Positions 15,201 to 30,200 of a stretch of DNA of 64,000 bases are shown in pieces. Both the position numbers and the translations under genes were made by a program. Position 1 is the stretch's first letter. Each line of letters opens with the position of its first letter. The notes under the pieces are model-generated. The model made no database searches. It saw only the letters and a program-made list of their open reading frames with translations, and was not told where the DNA came from. Source of the stretch: Diabrotica undecimpunctata (Eukaryota > Arthropoda > Insecta > Coleoptera > Chrysomelidae); assembly GCF_040954645.1 (NCBI RefSeq), contig NC_092803.1, positions 121,043,961-121,107,960 on the forward strand, read 5' to 3'.

Positions 15201-18200
15201 GAGAATAATAAGCAAAGGCAAATATATGTTAGATATAGAAAAAGAACAGGAGTTCGCTATCATCATGAGTAGTAGCTTTAGTGAAAGTTGTGCTTGAACT
15301 GCTGATATGGTTCTAGTAGCAGATGTATGTGCTAAATGTACCGAAGCATGTTGTTAAAATTCATAACTCAATATGCATTTCAAGACAATCAAATTTCCAG
15401 AAACTTAATAACCGAAAGCATCTGGCGATTATTATAAAAATTTAGACTATGACATAAAAATCTTACAAATCAAATGCATGATGTTTTTTTGAATAGCCAA
15501 ATATAATAAAAAGTTTGACAATATCTATTTGTAAAGCCTCCCTATGAACAGTAGAAAGCAGCGCAAAGCTTTGTGAGTCAAATTTAACCATCATACATTA
15601 AACATCGAGTACAGTATGTACAGAAAGTAAGTATGCGCCGCTAAAATCCGTCGGCATAAATTCCCAACTAAAAAAAAACGACTCAACAATATCGATCCAA
15701 ATAGAACTGCACTAGTGAGCAGAATGTTTTTCTAAATATATTGAGAAATTAGTTTTTTACAAAAAGGTATTTATAAAAAGAAGTAAATGTAGGGTTAAAA
15801 CAATTCATTCTTTCTGAAAAATCACTGTACTTTTAGTATGATTAAAACTCACCTGTAACATAAATCTTATCCGACTACTAATTTTACTATTTGGATCTTT
15901 CTTATTGGCTATACTCTTCATTTGTTCAAAGATGGGTTCAAGGGGAACGTGTTTAGTTTCCAATTCTTTTCCAATAGTTGTAAGCAACTTGCATAGGCAC
16001 TCCAAGCGTTCTTCGTCTCTCCTAATTAATAAATCATTTATGCACCTCGTCATTATGCCAACTGTAAGCATACTTTGTTTAAAAAGTTCGCCTGTAAATT
16101 AAAAAAAATTCTTGGTTAACACCTAAATAATTGGCTTTTTTTTAACATATAATTCAACTAAGATCAGTGTTTAAAAGTGTCCTCAGAAATATTCAGTCCA
16201 CTACTTTCATAAAACATCATGTTTAAAAAATTAACCGAAATGGTACACAAAACAGCTGTTTATTGCACAAATGATCAATAAGACAACATACTTACACAGT
16301 CGAATATATGAAAAAGTTTTGGACACTACATGAAGAATATGAAATTAATAAATTTTGTAAACCCAATTATTAATATGAAAATATTGAGAATAATAAGCAA
16401 AGGCCAAGATATATTAGATATAGAAAAAAACAGTTTGCTATCATTATGGGAAATAGCTTTAGGTAAAGTTGTGCTTGAACTGATGATATGGTTCTAATAC
16501 CAGATGTATGTGCTAAATATACTGAAGCATGTTATTTAGACTCAATAAGCATTTTAAGACAATAAAATTTCGAGAAACTTGGTAACCAAAAGTATCTGGC
16601 GATTATTATAAAAATTTAGACTATGACATAAAAATCTTACAAAGTCAAATGCATGATGTTTTTTTGAATAGTCAAATATAATAAAAAGTTTGACAATATC
16701 TATCTGTAAAGCCTCCCTACGTGCAGTAGACAGCAGCGCCAAGCTTTGAGTCAAATTTAACCATCATAGATCATACATTAAACATCGAGTACAGTATGTG
16801 CAGAAATATGCTGATTATAAAAACTGGTTAGAGAAATGTTTATCCCTAATAACAGCAATGAGTTTCTTAGTCATAGATAATGCTTCATATTACAATCTAC
16901 AAGAAAAAACCAAATAGTTTGAGTAGTTTCTTTGAAATAATAAGCCTTCAAAAATATAGCAAAAGTGGTCCAACGGAAAACATTTAACTTTTCAAAAGTA
17001 ACTTTAAATATATTTTGTAATATATGCGAAGTTTTGTTAAATGAAATAAAACTAATGTTAACTTATATCTTGAGGCTTTATTGTAACTAAACCTTTTCAG
17101 TGCCTCTTTTTTAACTTTTGACTCAATCAGCATAGAATAGCATGATTGGGCACATCCTTGTTCTTAAAAATACTTTGTGCTCTTTCTTCTAGAAACAAGC
17201 AAAATCTCAAAGACTTTTTTCTACATATGACAAGCTGTTTATTTGCCAGTTCATTGTTACACTAACTAAAATACTTGTGTAATAGAGTAACCAACAAGCA
17301 ATGATACTAACAAAGAATATAGACGCATATAGAAGGACAGTTCAAATGGGCGATTTGGTTACGGTGATTATACTTCAAAACAATAATAATAAAGAGGGCG
17401 ACTGTATAAACTCAAACCGTGGCCGTCGGCTTAAAACCATCATGAAAGATATAGTTAGGGGGAAGTGGGAAAGGAGTACGAACGGAGCTATTTATTAAAC
17501 TTATGCATCCACGCTTAATCAAATTTCGATGCTATTGATTTGCAATCTCTTTTTTTTTCACAATAAAATCTTTAATTTTCAATACATTAAATTGTTAAAT
17601 TTTTAATTTTAAAAAGGTATGAAATTTACAATATCCAAAGTTTTTTTTTAAGAGGGTATTAGTAATATTAGTAAAAGGAAAAATAATATTTTTTTAAAAT
17701 ATTAATGACAAAAAAGCAATTCTGTGTACATATTAAAATATAAAGCAGTGAAGTAAAAGCATTTTTAAATTGAAAAATTAGGTTTACAGAAGTTCATTTT
17801 GACCTCCGATAGGAGCCTCATCAAGTGCTTGCTCCAGTTTATTAATGATCAAATTTGCTTGAGCCCGATATAATTGATGGTGTCTGTGTGCTACCACCAT
17901 TCTAAATACTTTTGTCACGGTGCTTTATGACCTAGTCTGCTCGTTAGAGCCCCTTGTTTTCTTAGCAACTCGGTTACGAGGGGGGTGATGGTATTCTCCC
18001 GAAGTCTCTTTATCCTCGGGTGTTGCTGATTTGTTTTTTTTTTGAATTTGCTATGGTCCATGTCCCAGCAGCCATTTTTGACTTTTTTCTTATCTTGCTT
18101 TGTTGAGCTTCTAGTAAGGAGTTATTTGAGACTTGCTTATTTATTTTTTGAATATAAAAATCCGAAATTATAGTTCACAATTTCAAATTGTAAAAAATAA

Positions 18201-21200
18201 TTCTTTGGTGTATATGCTAAAAAGCAATTCTAGCATACTAACAAGATCAGGAATTATTTTTTGATCGAAACACCTTCTCTCCCGGTGATTGGCTTTTAAT
18301 TAATTTTATTTATAGTTGATAAGAAGAGGGTTATATTATTTGATTATAGAGATCATATTATTTGTAGATTTGTACATATTTAAATTACAAATTGGAATCA
18401 TATTTTTTCTAAAAAGATTCGTTAATTAAAACTTAAAATAATATTTTATTTTCTTCAAAAAATTTTATAAAACGCAAAAATTTAATGCTATTCTACGACC
18501 ACGAGGCATCTACATATAAAAATATCTAAAGATGCATTTGTTGCCCCACTCTTGTACTGTGGTACCACTAGTGGTACAAAATAAGGAACTAAAATCTTGA
18601 TCAACTTCTATTGTTTTGTGTATAACCTTTGCCGACGCTGAAAAATGACAGTGAAAGATTCTTCTATATGTGTCTATATTCTTTGGTACTAACAATAAAT
18701 GAATATATTATTATAGGAGTACATTAATATCGCCTCCAACAAAATGAGGCACATTTGAAGAATTATTCAAAAATGTTTTTGGACTCATTAATAGCTTTCA
18801 GAAAACAATAATATACTTGTTAATTAAATAAAGAGCTTTTCTCAGAATATAAATATACATGAATATATTTATTTTAACTGCACATATGCTCTTATTAATA
18901 ATCCGATATAATAAAGAAAACTTACCTATAAACCTAACATTGCCAACTGATTTCATCCTAAGTCTTCTATCGTATTCTTCAAGTTCAAATTCTAGATCTT
19001 TCTTTTTCTCCGGATCTGTACAAGCTTCAATTTCTTTTATTTTACTATTCCTAAGAGTTTCATCAGATTTTTGCTTTTCGAATTCCTGCTGGCACTTATT
19101 AATTAATAATTTTCGGAACGTTACAAAATCTTGTTTATCTTCACCATGGTTTGAAGGGGTCTGTAAATTTACAATGCACAGTATTAGTAAAATTAGAAAG
19201 GCAGTATTTTAAAATTACATGATTTTAATAAAATTCAGTTAAAAAAAGTGACTTCATTATTAGTCAGTCCACTACTTTCATAATAGCATCATGTAAGTTA
19301 ATAAATAAATGTAACAAAACCACCAATAAGTCAATTGCCAAAAGAGATACAATTGAAAATAAGGAGTGAAAAAATTTCTTCATCTTATATCTATCCAATG
19401 CGGGGATAAATCTTACCCTCACTGTCAACTCGTTTATTATAACGATAAAAAACGCTCGGACACGTCGAATTTTAAACTTTTTCTAATATATAATAGTATT
19501 AAAGTTTCGATATTTCATGAACCACCTTCAGATGACACGTCACACCCCTAATTTTTTTAAATAGCACAGGGGATCATGTGAGACTTCCTTTGAATCTTTC
19601 TTCTTAAGGTGCCTTCTCCATTACTGAAGGTTAGCTATAACTACAGCAAATTGCTCTCTATCTTGAGCTGTTCTTAGTATCGAATGTGTGTCCATGCCTG
19701 TCCAGTCTCTTACATTCTTCAATCAGGAGCATTTTCTTCTTTCTGGACCTCTTTTTCCGTAGGATGTTGTATTTTTCTCCTCTGTAAATATGTCCTAGAT
19801 AACTCGTTTTTCTGTTTTTTAGAATATTTAGGAGTTCTCTCTCAGTACCCATTCTTCTTAATATGTACCTCATTGTTGGTCACATGCTCTGTCCAAGAGA
19901 TCTTCAGCATCCTTCGAAAAACCCACATCTCAAAGGCTTCTATACGCCTCATGCTTGTAATTCCGAGAGTCCATGTTTCCACTCCGTATAGCAATATGGA
20001 ATAAATAAATGTTTTTACAAATTGGTATCGGATATCCAACGATAACGTAGAGTTTATTAGGAATTTTTTTCATTCGTTGAAATGCGGACCTAGCATATTC
20101 TATACGAGCACGTATTTCGACCTTGTGGTCAAGATCATTTGTTGTTGTTGTGAAGTTGTCTGTCCATCAGGTAGGTGGTCTACATCTGCTTCTTCTGTCT
20201 GTTTGTGGTCTCCATACTGTAATTTTTTGGGTCCACCACCCGTGGTTCATTCTGGCCACATGGTCTGCCCAGTTCCACTTCAGCCATGCTATGCTCTATG
20301 ACACATGTGACGCCTATCCTTATTTCTTCGTTTTTAACTCTGTCGAGAGCAAGTCCAAGTAGTGAGTGTTCCATTCTTCTTTGGGCTACTCTGAGTTTGG
20401 CTGCTGTAGCCTGGGTTAAGGAAAGTGTTTCGGGGCTGTAAGTCATGATTGGAAGCACACATTGGTCTAATGTCTTCTTTTTCAAATAATTTAGCGTGTT
20501 GCTCTTGAAGATGTCTGTCTGATAAAGCTTCATATACGACCTACACTAAAATGAATCTTCTTTGCAGTCCAGCGGTTTGGTTGTTCTTGAAAATTTGGAT
20601 TTTATGACCTAAATATTTATTTATGAACTAATCTTATTTCTTTGCATCCGACTTTTGGATTTTCGTTTGGTACCAAATTTTTCATGTAATGTGTCGTTCC
20701 AAAATTGATGTTCAAACAAACTTCATTACAGGCGCCAGGCGGCGTGTAACTCAGTAAGCATAGTTCCAATATCTTTTAAGTTATATGTTATCAGAACAAT
20801 GTTGTCCGCAAATCGTAGGTGGAAGAGCATTTTGCCGTTGACATTGATTCCTTTGGCTTCACACTCCAATTTATTGAATGAACGTTTCAGAACTGACGTA
20901 AAGAGTTAGATAGTTAAACGATAAATAGGGAGATATAACGTGTCTCCTTGCCTGATTCCTCTTTTGATTTTTATACAGTTTGTATCTTCGTGGAGTCTTA
21001 CGGTTATGGTTGCATTATTGTATATATTCGCGATACGTTTGGAGTACCGATAATCTACGCGACTTTCCTCCCAACGCTTTCATTACGGTGTTAATTGGTG
21101 GTTTAATAATTTTAATCCCTTTTATGGGATAATTTAGTTGTAACTTGTTAAATACCCTGTATAACACAAAATATCTTTTTATTCTTGTATCAAGAAAATG

Positions 21201-24200
21201 AAGCGATTTTAAATGAAAAATAAAATAAAGGGTGTTTCGTTAAAAAAAAAACATATTTTTGATGTGTTACAGTGTTATTGAAGACCCTGTATATTTAAAA
21301 CTAATTTTAAAATGTGAAGCTTACAGGTATCTCTTATTTTTGTACATAATCATTTTGGTATCTTTTAAAATAACAGATATAACGGCCTTTGTCACAAAGG
21401 TTGATCACCCTGTATATACATTATTAGTGTAATATATTTTTGAAATCTGGTTCATCGAAAGAGCGAAATTTGGATACCGTCAGGTATTAAAAGTTTAAAA
21501 ATTGACATATCCGAGCGATTTTGTTTTATCATGTAATAAATGTGCTGACAGGGGAAGATTTTATCCTCATATAACACATAGTTGACTTAATTTTTACATA
21601 ATTTATTTACATACACTAAACATTAAAAATGTTCCCAAATGTCTAACTATTTTATATTGTTTAAAAACTTACTTGCAAGAGAGCTAATTGCTGGCACATA
21701 CTGGCATAAGCTACAGAAAAATTAGGCTCATCGATAGCCTTCTCGAAAACTAAATCAATAACACCCTGTAACCTTCCAGTTGTGTCGATAGAAAGGCTTC
21801 TAATTTGTTGCAATAACGTTTCGAATTTTTGAGGCGTAAGTTTATTGAGAATTCCTCTGACTTTTCTGTAAAAAAAAATGATTATGTCATTATTATGAAT
21901 ACAATATTGAATAGGCGTATTAAAACCTCCACATATCCACAGATTGTGATAATAAACCAAATGTTTCTATCTGATATAATCAACGTTTATTTCGTGAGAA
22001 ATAGGTAAGAGTATTTACATTCCAATTATGAACACAATATTTAAGATTAAAATTACTCACTTGTACAATTCTTCAGTTTTCTTATCATCTTCAGTTTGGA
22101 ATTCGCCTTTGACAAGCCTAGTAGGTCGCCATGCGTTTTCCACTTCATGCAATCTAACTTCTTCTCTGACAGATATAGAAACTTTAATTGGGGGTTTGAC
22201 GGTGCTACCTTTATTGCTTTTACTTCTGTCCATTTTACTTCCACTTAACCTACTAGATAGTGACTAAAAAAATTAATATATATTAGAAAAGCATTCAGAT
22301 ATTATATTGTTTTAGAAATGTTTGGTATGTTTCAGTCCCACTATCAATACCTACATGGAGGATTTAGGAATTATTCCAAAAATGTCATCATTTAGAAATA
22401 ACAGTAATATTTATATAAACTGCTCAATTTTACAGTATGCTTTCAAAACCAATTTTATTCTTTCGTTTTGGGTTTGACTTTGTCTGATATTGAACATATA
22501 AGAGATCTAACTTTGAACAAATATCTACATTTAATAAAATACCGATGAAGCTTTAACGTCTAGATAACTTTATAAATAGATAGAGGGAACTCGTGAAATC
22601 TGTTGTAATGTCTTATTTGACTATTATTGCTTGAAAATGCTCTTTATCTAGATCTAATTTATGATTTTTCCCAGCTCTAATTGTGGTGATATATTGAGCT
22701 GCATCACTAGACAAGTACGTTTGTATATTTATTTATGACTTTGAAATATTTAACAATATCATTTTCAATCAAATCAAGAAGAGAATATTGAAGCCTAAAA
22801 TGATCTATTGATCATATAGAAGGTTTGTCAAAAGCATAATTACTTATGAAGACTTGGTTTTGTAGGAATCTACAGAACATATTAAAATATAACTTTTTTT
22901 GTTAGCAATACAACATTTCATTTATAATAAATCTTATAAAGCTCTTTTGCATCCTGATAATTTGGTTGAGTCTTCATTTAAGAAATGAACAAAATATATA
23001 TTAATTTCAAATTATTTTCAAGTTTATTTATGTATAACATATTTAGTTTTATTTAAAAAATAATACAACTTACCCCTTTTTGGGAACTATTTCTACCAAA
23101 AGTATTAAACGGAGGATTGAAATCAGTTTTGCCGCCCATTGATAACCGTCCATCACTCAAACGCTAAAAATATATAAAATATGATATTTGAACTGAACTG
23201 GGAAATAAAAAAACAAATATTTTTACAACTAAACTTACCCCTTTTTCGTCGGGTAATAGTGCGTCGAGAATATTGTCGGGTGCTACCTTACTAGCAGGAC
23301 AGTCTTTTAATGATAATAGGAAGTTTTTGTCATATATTTTTAATCCGTTTTGGTTGGCAGGAGACCATTGACCTAAAAAAATTAAAGTTGATTAGTAGGT
23401 ATATATTTCAAAATTATATAAATCTTGCATAAACCTTGTTTGATAAATTATGTATCTACTGGTATAGTTACTCTAATCATTGAAATAACTGAATAATAAA
23501 GTTAAGTAGATTATGCTATTACAATTCTTATATATCTCCTTAATTTTAAGAACAGTAAGAAGATGTTAAGATTGTATAATACATTTTATTAGTAATTGAT
23601 ACTACAATTTTTAGTCATACCAGAGTATTTCATTTTATCAGTTCTTGTATTTCTTTCTTGTATTCCAAATAATCAGCTATTTTTTTTTTCTATTTATGAT
23701 CATATATTATACTACTGTTGTTTTAATAGTAGTCTATCAGACATCAATATGCTTTTAAATTTTGTGAATTCTTCCGCAGCTCCCGATATATACCTGATTT
23801 GTTTGTTAAAGTTAAATAAAAATTTTAATTTGAAAAACTTACCTTCGGCATACGGTAACTTGCTTTCTACCTTACTAATCTCACTAGTTTTAACATTAAC
23901 ATCATTCTTCGCTTGTACCATTTTTTCATTGGATTGAACCAAGGCAGATCTATCTGTTTCATCTTGACCTTCTATCGTATTATTAAAAGGTTTGATATTT
24001 TTAGGTTTTTCTTTAACTATATCAGTAATATCCACCTAAAACAATAATAAATTAATTACACATTAATAGATACTTATTCCGTTAATTAATATCTCATAAT
24101 CTAATATTGTAAAATGCAATTATTGAGTTTATGAAGTTTCAATTTTGTCAGATAACAACACTAACAATGGGAGCAGTGGGAGAGGAATAATAAAAATCAT

Positions 24201-27200
24201 ATAAATAATATCAATAGTTATAGGATTAAAGTCATACATTGGGTCCTCATTTTCTTGATGAATTTTGTAAAGACTAGAAAAACTTTTCTGGTCTTATTTT
24301 TTTCAGGCAATTTGTAACACTTAGCTTAATATTAACCTGATATATTACTATATTTGGGGAAAAACTTTCCCTAATGAGTTTACAATTATATAAACAATCA
24401 TATGGACATAGTGTGACAAATATGAGCCAGATTATAACGGAAGGATGTTTTTCGTGGCCTTGTCTCCAAGTTCTTTATTATCCTTGCGTGCTGTTGCCCA
24501 GAAGACTGCTATTTTCTCGCCATTAAAAATGTCCTTCATCGTACCATAACTCGACAAATCCACATGCTTATCTTGTTCTTCTTCTGTAAGGCCTTGGATT
24601 TGTTCAATTGCTTGACAGCTGAAAGGATTTCGAATCCAACCATCGTCAGGGTCAGGTTCAGGGAAGTATATCCTTAAAGTCGTGGCTAGGCTGCGTAGGC
24701 GTTCGGCTGCATTGATCTTTATCGGGTCAGGTAAACTCTGCTCTGCATACTCCAAGAACTGTTTTAAATTAGGAAAGTTAGTGAACGACTCGTTTTCAAT
24801 CCTTGCCGCCCACAGCTGGCACTTTGAACATGTCTACATTTTTCCCTTGCAAACTTAAGTTTAATACATTCAAGTGTTCAAACACGTCAGCTAAGTAGGC
24901 AGTTAAGCAAAGCCAAGAAAAGTCAGTGAGAACATCTGCATACTTGGTGTCGAGAAGAAAAACTCAAACTCAAGTTCAAAAAATCTTGTTAATATCCTCC
25001 CTCGAGAGAGCCACCTTACTTCCGTATGAATAAGGTGTTCATGCTCACTGCAAATCTCTTTGCACAACAAAGAAAATAATCTGGATTGCAGAGGTTGAGT
25101 TTTAATGTAGTTAACGATTTGAACTACTTCGTTAAGTATCTTCTGCAAAGGTTCAGGCAATGTTTTGGCTACCAAGGCTTCACGATAAATACAACAGTGT
25201 GTCTATTTCACCTCAGGAGCTACTGCTTTGACATGAGCTTGAAGTCCTGCTTTGTGGCCACTCATTGATTTTGCTCCATCCGTAGACAAGCCCACACATT
25301 TTGTCCATGTGACGCCATGTTTATTGAAAAAATCAATCAATGCAGTAAAAATATCTGCTGCTGCTGTGTGAAGTAGTTCGCATGAAAAAAGAAAATTTTC
25401 CAATATCTGGCCCTCCCACAAAAATCGAACAAAACACAACATTATTGCTTTTTTTGATATGTTGGTGCAATCAATAATAAAGAATAACAATAATATAATC
25501 GAATAACTTAAATAATATAATCGTAGTTTTTCAAATATATTCAAGTCAAAAAATCACCAGATATTAAGCTTTTTAAAAAAGTTTTCACCATATCACCAAA
25601 TGGGTTACAAAATCACCAAATGGGTTACAAAATCACCAAATCTGGTGAATTTTCACCAGACCTGGCAACCTTGAGACAGCGACGCATTTTAACGGCATAA
25701 AGCCAAAGTAGGGTCAAGTAGGGTCCTCCCATCTAGTTACAGTGCCAGTGATGGTGAAGAGGGGAGGCCGAATCTGTCTTACACGAAAATATTTTTTTAG
25801 GTATATAAACATAAATATAGTTAATCTAAAATTTGATATAACTTTAAGTTTGCGCGATATATGTTATTAATTTTAAAGATTTAGAGAGAAAAACTTTCGC
25901 TTTTGTTTTCGCTCTACTAAAAAAATTTGCAAAATGGACTTATATCGTTTTTCTCCCTGGCTCTTCATATATTTATTTTTATATCTTGCGGACCACTCAG
26001 CCATACCTCGCTGAACCCCAGGGTCCGCGGACCACCCGTTGGGAACCACTGCTTTAAGGCCTTCAAATAGTTAATATAAAATTGTTTTACAAAAGAAATA
26101 GTTTAAAATGTCTGTTGCAAAGTTTTATGATAAAAGTAGTCATAACGATATACTTTAAGGTAAGAATTTGCTATAATTTAGTCCTTTATGATACTACATA
26201 ATTATGAAACAATTAAGCAGCATAGGAAAGGACAAACCATATTACAAGGGAGAAATATCATCTAAACACAGATAAGTATACATTAGTTTTTGTTTCTGGC
26301 ACTGATTCAGGTTACCTTTTTGTTGTTAAATTTGTTCATTTTAATAACCAACACAGAGAATATAAAATAATGAATCCTTTTTTAAACATAATAATTCAAC
26401 TTAAAATTAAAAATCAGTTTGGCAATTTTGACAAAACTTTCAGATTCTTCCTTTTTATACTGAAGCATGACTCAAATATTTGTAAACAGAAAACCAAATA
26501 AGTAATCGGGCAACATTGCCATTCTTCAATTGTGACTCAACTGCATTCTCTGCATAAATAGGGTATGATGTCAATATACAATAAATATTCTTTCTATGTA
26601 TGTGTTTTTTATGAACACTTCCGTTTATGGGCTCAGAACTCACAATATTATTTTAAACAATGTAATATAAGTAAAAAATATACAGATGTACATCACAGTA
26701 ACTTACCTTATTCTTAAAAGGTTTGGTAACAGGTTCTTGAGGTTTGATTGTCGTCTCATTATCAAACTTTTTATTTGTTTGGATATTAACATTTACATCT
26801 CTAACTACAGGGGGTTGAGTAGGAGTGGCGTTGCTATTGGTAGTCGGAGGTATTGAATTAGCATTGATTATATCATTATTGTTATTAACTGTCTGGTTAG
26901 GAATCACATTGGAATTGACCTCCTGCAATAAAAAAAAAACCAAATGACATATTTAAGAATTCTTCAGCTAATGAAAATCGTTTGTAGGAAGAAAGAAAAA
27001 CTAATAATTATCTTTCTTCCACCCACTCTACTTTTCTTTAAAATAGGAAGTTAAAGCACTAGGATATATCCAATATTCTAGAATGTTTATTAACTTGTAA
27101 TCGCTGTACCCTTATTTCTGTGTAATATCATCATAGCACTCACATGCTTATGCACGTCCATTTTTAGTTGTTGAAACATTTATATGAGACTTGTTAAGAT

Positions 27201-30200
27201 CTATGGGCCTCGTGAAAAAGCCATTTAACAATTTACATAATATGTACTTATGTACATATACATTTTTTGTATCCTGCAAACCATGTGATTATAGTCTATC
27301 AATCTGAATAGTGAAAGAAAGAAAGAATTACAAGCTGTAATTTCGTCATTACTTCTGAATATCGTGGCAGACAAATTTTTTAAATTGTCTGGAAACTGGT
27401 AAACAGTAACAGTGTGATATAAGAAACTTGAGAAGGTGGAAAACTTGTAAGGACCTCTAACACAGTCCTGAGACAATGCAAAGCAGCAGATCTTGTTGCA
27501 AATTTACAATTTTGCAGTGTTCGCCTGCACAACTTAATAATCTTTATTATCACCGACACTATCCCTAAACATTTAGTGTCTTAGATTTTAAACACATTTG
27601 TAACAGATGCACAAAGCATGACTTGCAAAAAAGTGTAGCTAATACATAGCCACTTTTATGTTTCTGGGCAGTTGGGAGATATGTGCATTTAGTGGAATAA
27701 CGACCATTGAAGAGGGAACAGTTTTTTGGAACTAAAAACATGGTTTGGCGTTGTGGTTTGTTTGCAGTGTTATAAATATCAAAAGAAGAAGGAAAGAAAA
27801 AAATATTAGAAGTAGAAGCAGACTTTACTTTCTGTGATAAAATAAATCAAAATCAATTTTTCATTTAAACTAACTTGATTACTATTTTTTGTAACCTATA
27901 TGTACTATATTTTTAAGTGAAAAGAATTGTAGTTTCCTTAGCGATTGTCCTACAGGAGTTTTACATAAAAAAATATAAATTTTTATTTTCCGCTTTTGAA
28001 TACCAACCCTGTTAACAGGGTCGGTTTACAGTAATTTAGTGAAAGAACAATAAAAGTTGTAGTATACCTGTATACCATACCAAATTGTTTATGGAGAACA
28101 ATCTTTTTGCATGATATTCAAAAGAGCATATTGAGCAGGCAGTAAATTCAGACTTTGATGGGGAAAGTGAAGGTAACGATTTCCCACATTTTTTTACAAA
28201 TGCAAAAACATCAACAATAAGTAATTCTGTAAATATATAATAGACTTTGGCAGTGATGAGTTGACTGAGGATCCTGAACATAAACCTGTTATTAAAAAAT
28301 CTAGAGCAACCGAAGAGAGTGTCACCACCAATGGTGATATTCCTTACAATTTTTGGAGTTTGTTAGGAAAATGTAGTGAAAAGAGTCTAACTTATACGCA
28401 TATCAAAATGATATTCACCTTATTTCTAGTATTGGAGAATTCAAAGCTTTCAGGGCATAATCATCATAATGGGGTTATATCAGTTGCCAGCACTAACTAT
28501 GATTATATTAGTCTGCAAATGACAATTTTTCAGTCACCAAAATTGCAAGAATTATGTCTCTTAGAAGACTCCAGATATTAAGATACTTACAACTCATGTT
28601 CTGCCTCTTATAAATTATTTGAATACATGCTATACAGATTGGAACTAAAGGACAGGTTTGATGTCTACAAAGTATTGCTGACTACAACAAGAACATGGGT
28701 TGGGTCGATTTATTTGATCAGTTAATGGCTTTCTCCTCTATTTTATGAAAATCTAGGAGATGGTAGTTAAAATATTTTTTAATTGGTAGATATAGTCCAG
28801 TCGTCAGAGAATTGACCCCTAAAAATCATATGAACAAGCTGAGTTTTGCAGAGAATATCAATTTTGAGACCCGAAAAGGATGCAAAAATGTATATCACTT
28901 ATACCCCCGGCTTCCCCTAAAAGCCCCCTCGCAGGGGGGTAAAAAGACAAAAAAATCGATTTACCAAGAATCAGTACACCGTAGAAAAAATGTTTCAATT
29001 AAAAAATGTAGCTCAGATAATGTTTATAAACATTTTTTGTGTAGAATGAACCGTTCTCCTAGAAACATCGCTTGAAGCGACCGTCAATTTTGCATGTCAG
29101 TTACTTGTGCGAAATCGATGTTCAATAACATTTGTATCAGCTTGACGGTAAAAATTCGATATCTTTTGATCCAAATGTCCTATCAACAAAAATCAAGATG
29201 CGTTTTAAAGGTAAAGAGTGCAGCTTTCGTATGCAGTTTTTGTATTTTGCCTAGAATAACGTCAGTTTTTATAAAGGTGTAAATAAATTAACGTGGCGCG
29301 ATTTTACCACTTTTTACGATTCTCGTGAGATCAATAAAATTGATTACTTTCTTTAAAGAGTTGTAGTAAAATTTCTTTTTTTACAGATCAATCTTTAAAA
29401 CCTATGACATGAAATTTCAATTTTGAGTTGTGGTAACAAATGTAAGGCATTTGAAATATGAATAAAAAACGCAGAATTTAATGTTTTACATTACAAACGA
29501 TCACACGTCACGGGAAATGCATTTAAGAAGACGGTTTTGAGTGTAGTTTATTGGAAAAGTTTTATTCTTTTGAAAAACGTACTAGTGTAATTGAAAAAAA
29601 AAAGTTTTAAATGTTTCAGATTGTTTGTTGTGTGAAAGTTTAAATCCAGCGTTTTTTAAGCATATTTCAAATGCCTCACATTTGTTGACAAAACTCAAAA
29701 CTAAAATTTTATGCTATTGGTTTTAAAGTGTAGGCTCTACTTGTCGAAACTGCACAGTGACAAGTCAATGAAAGGGATAGATTGTATTAATCTCGTAAGA
29801 ATCATAAAAAATGGCACAAATCTCGTCACATTTATTTATGTAACACCTGTATAAAATCTGAGTTTAGTTGCGGCAAAATACAAAAACTGCATACGAAACC
29901 TCAACTTTTTACCTTTCAAACGCATCTTCTATTTTTATCGAAAGGTTACTTGAATCAAAAGACATTGAGTTTTTTACCGTCGAGCTGATACAAATTTTAT
30001 TAACTAATAAGTAACTGACATGCAAAATCGACGCGTTGTTAACTTTTTTGTTTAAAAATATCTCAGGTACATTTTTTATTTGAAACATTTTTTTCTACGG
30101 TTTTTAGGGGGAAGCCCGGGGATAAAAGTAGTAAACTTTTTTGCATCTTTTTTGGGATCCCAAAATTAATATGCTCGGCAAAATTCAGCTTGTTCGTATG

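Noticed and set aside
18859..19212. 117-codon plus-strand frame with Ser/Phe-rich product
   Set aside because: Antisense shadow of eIF4G exon 9.
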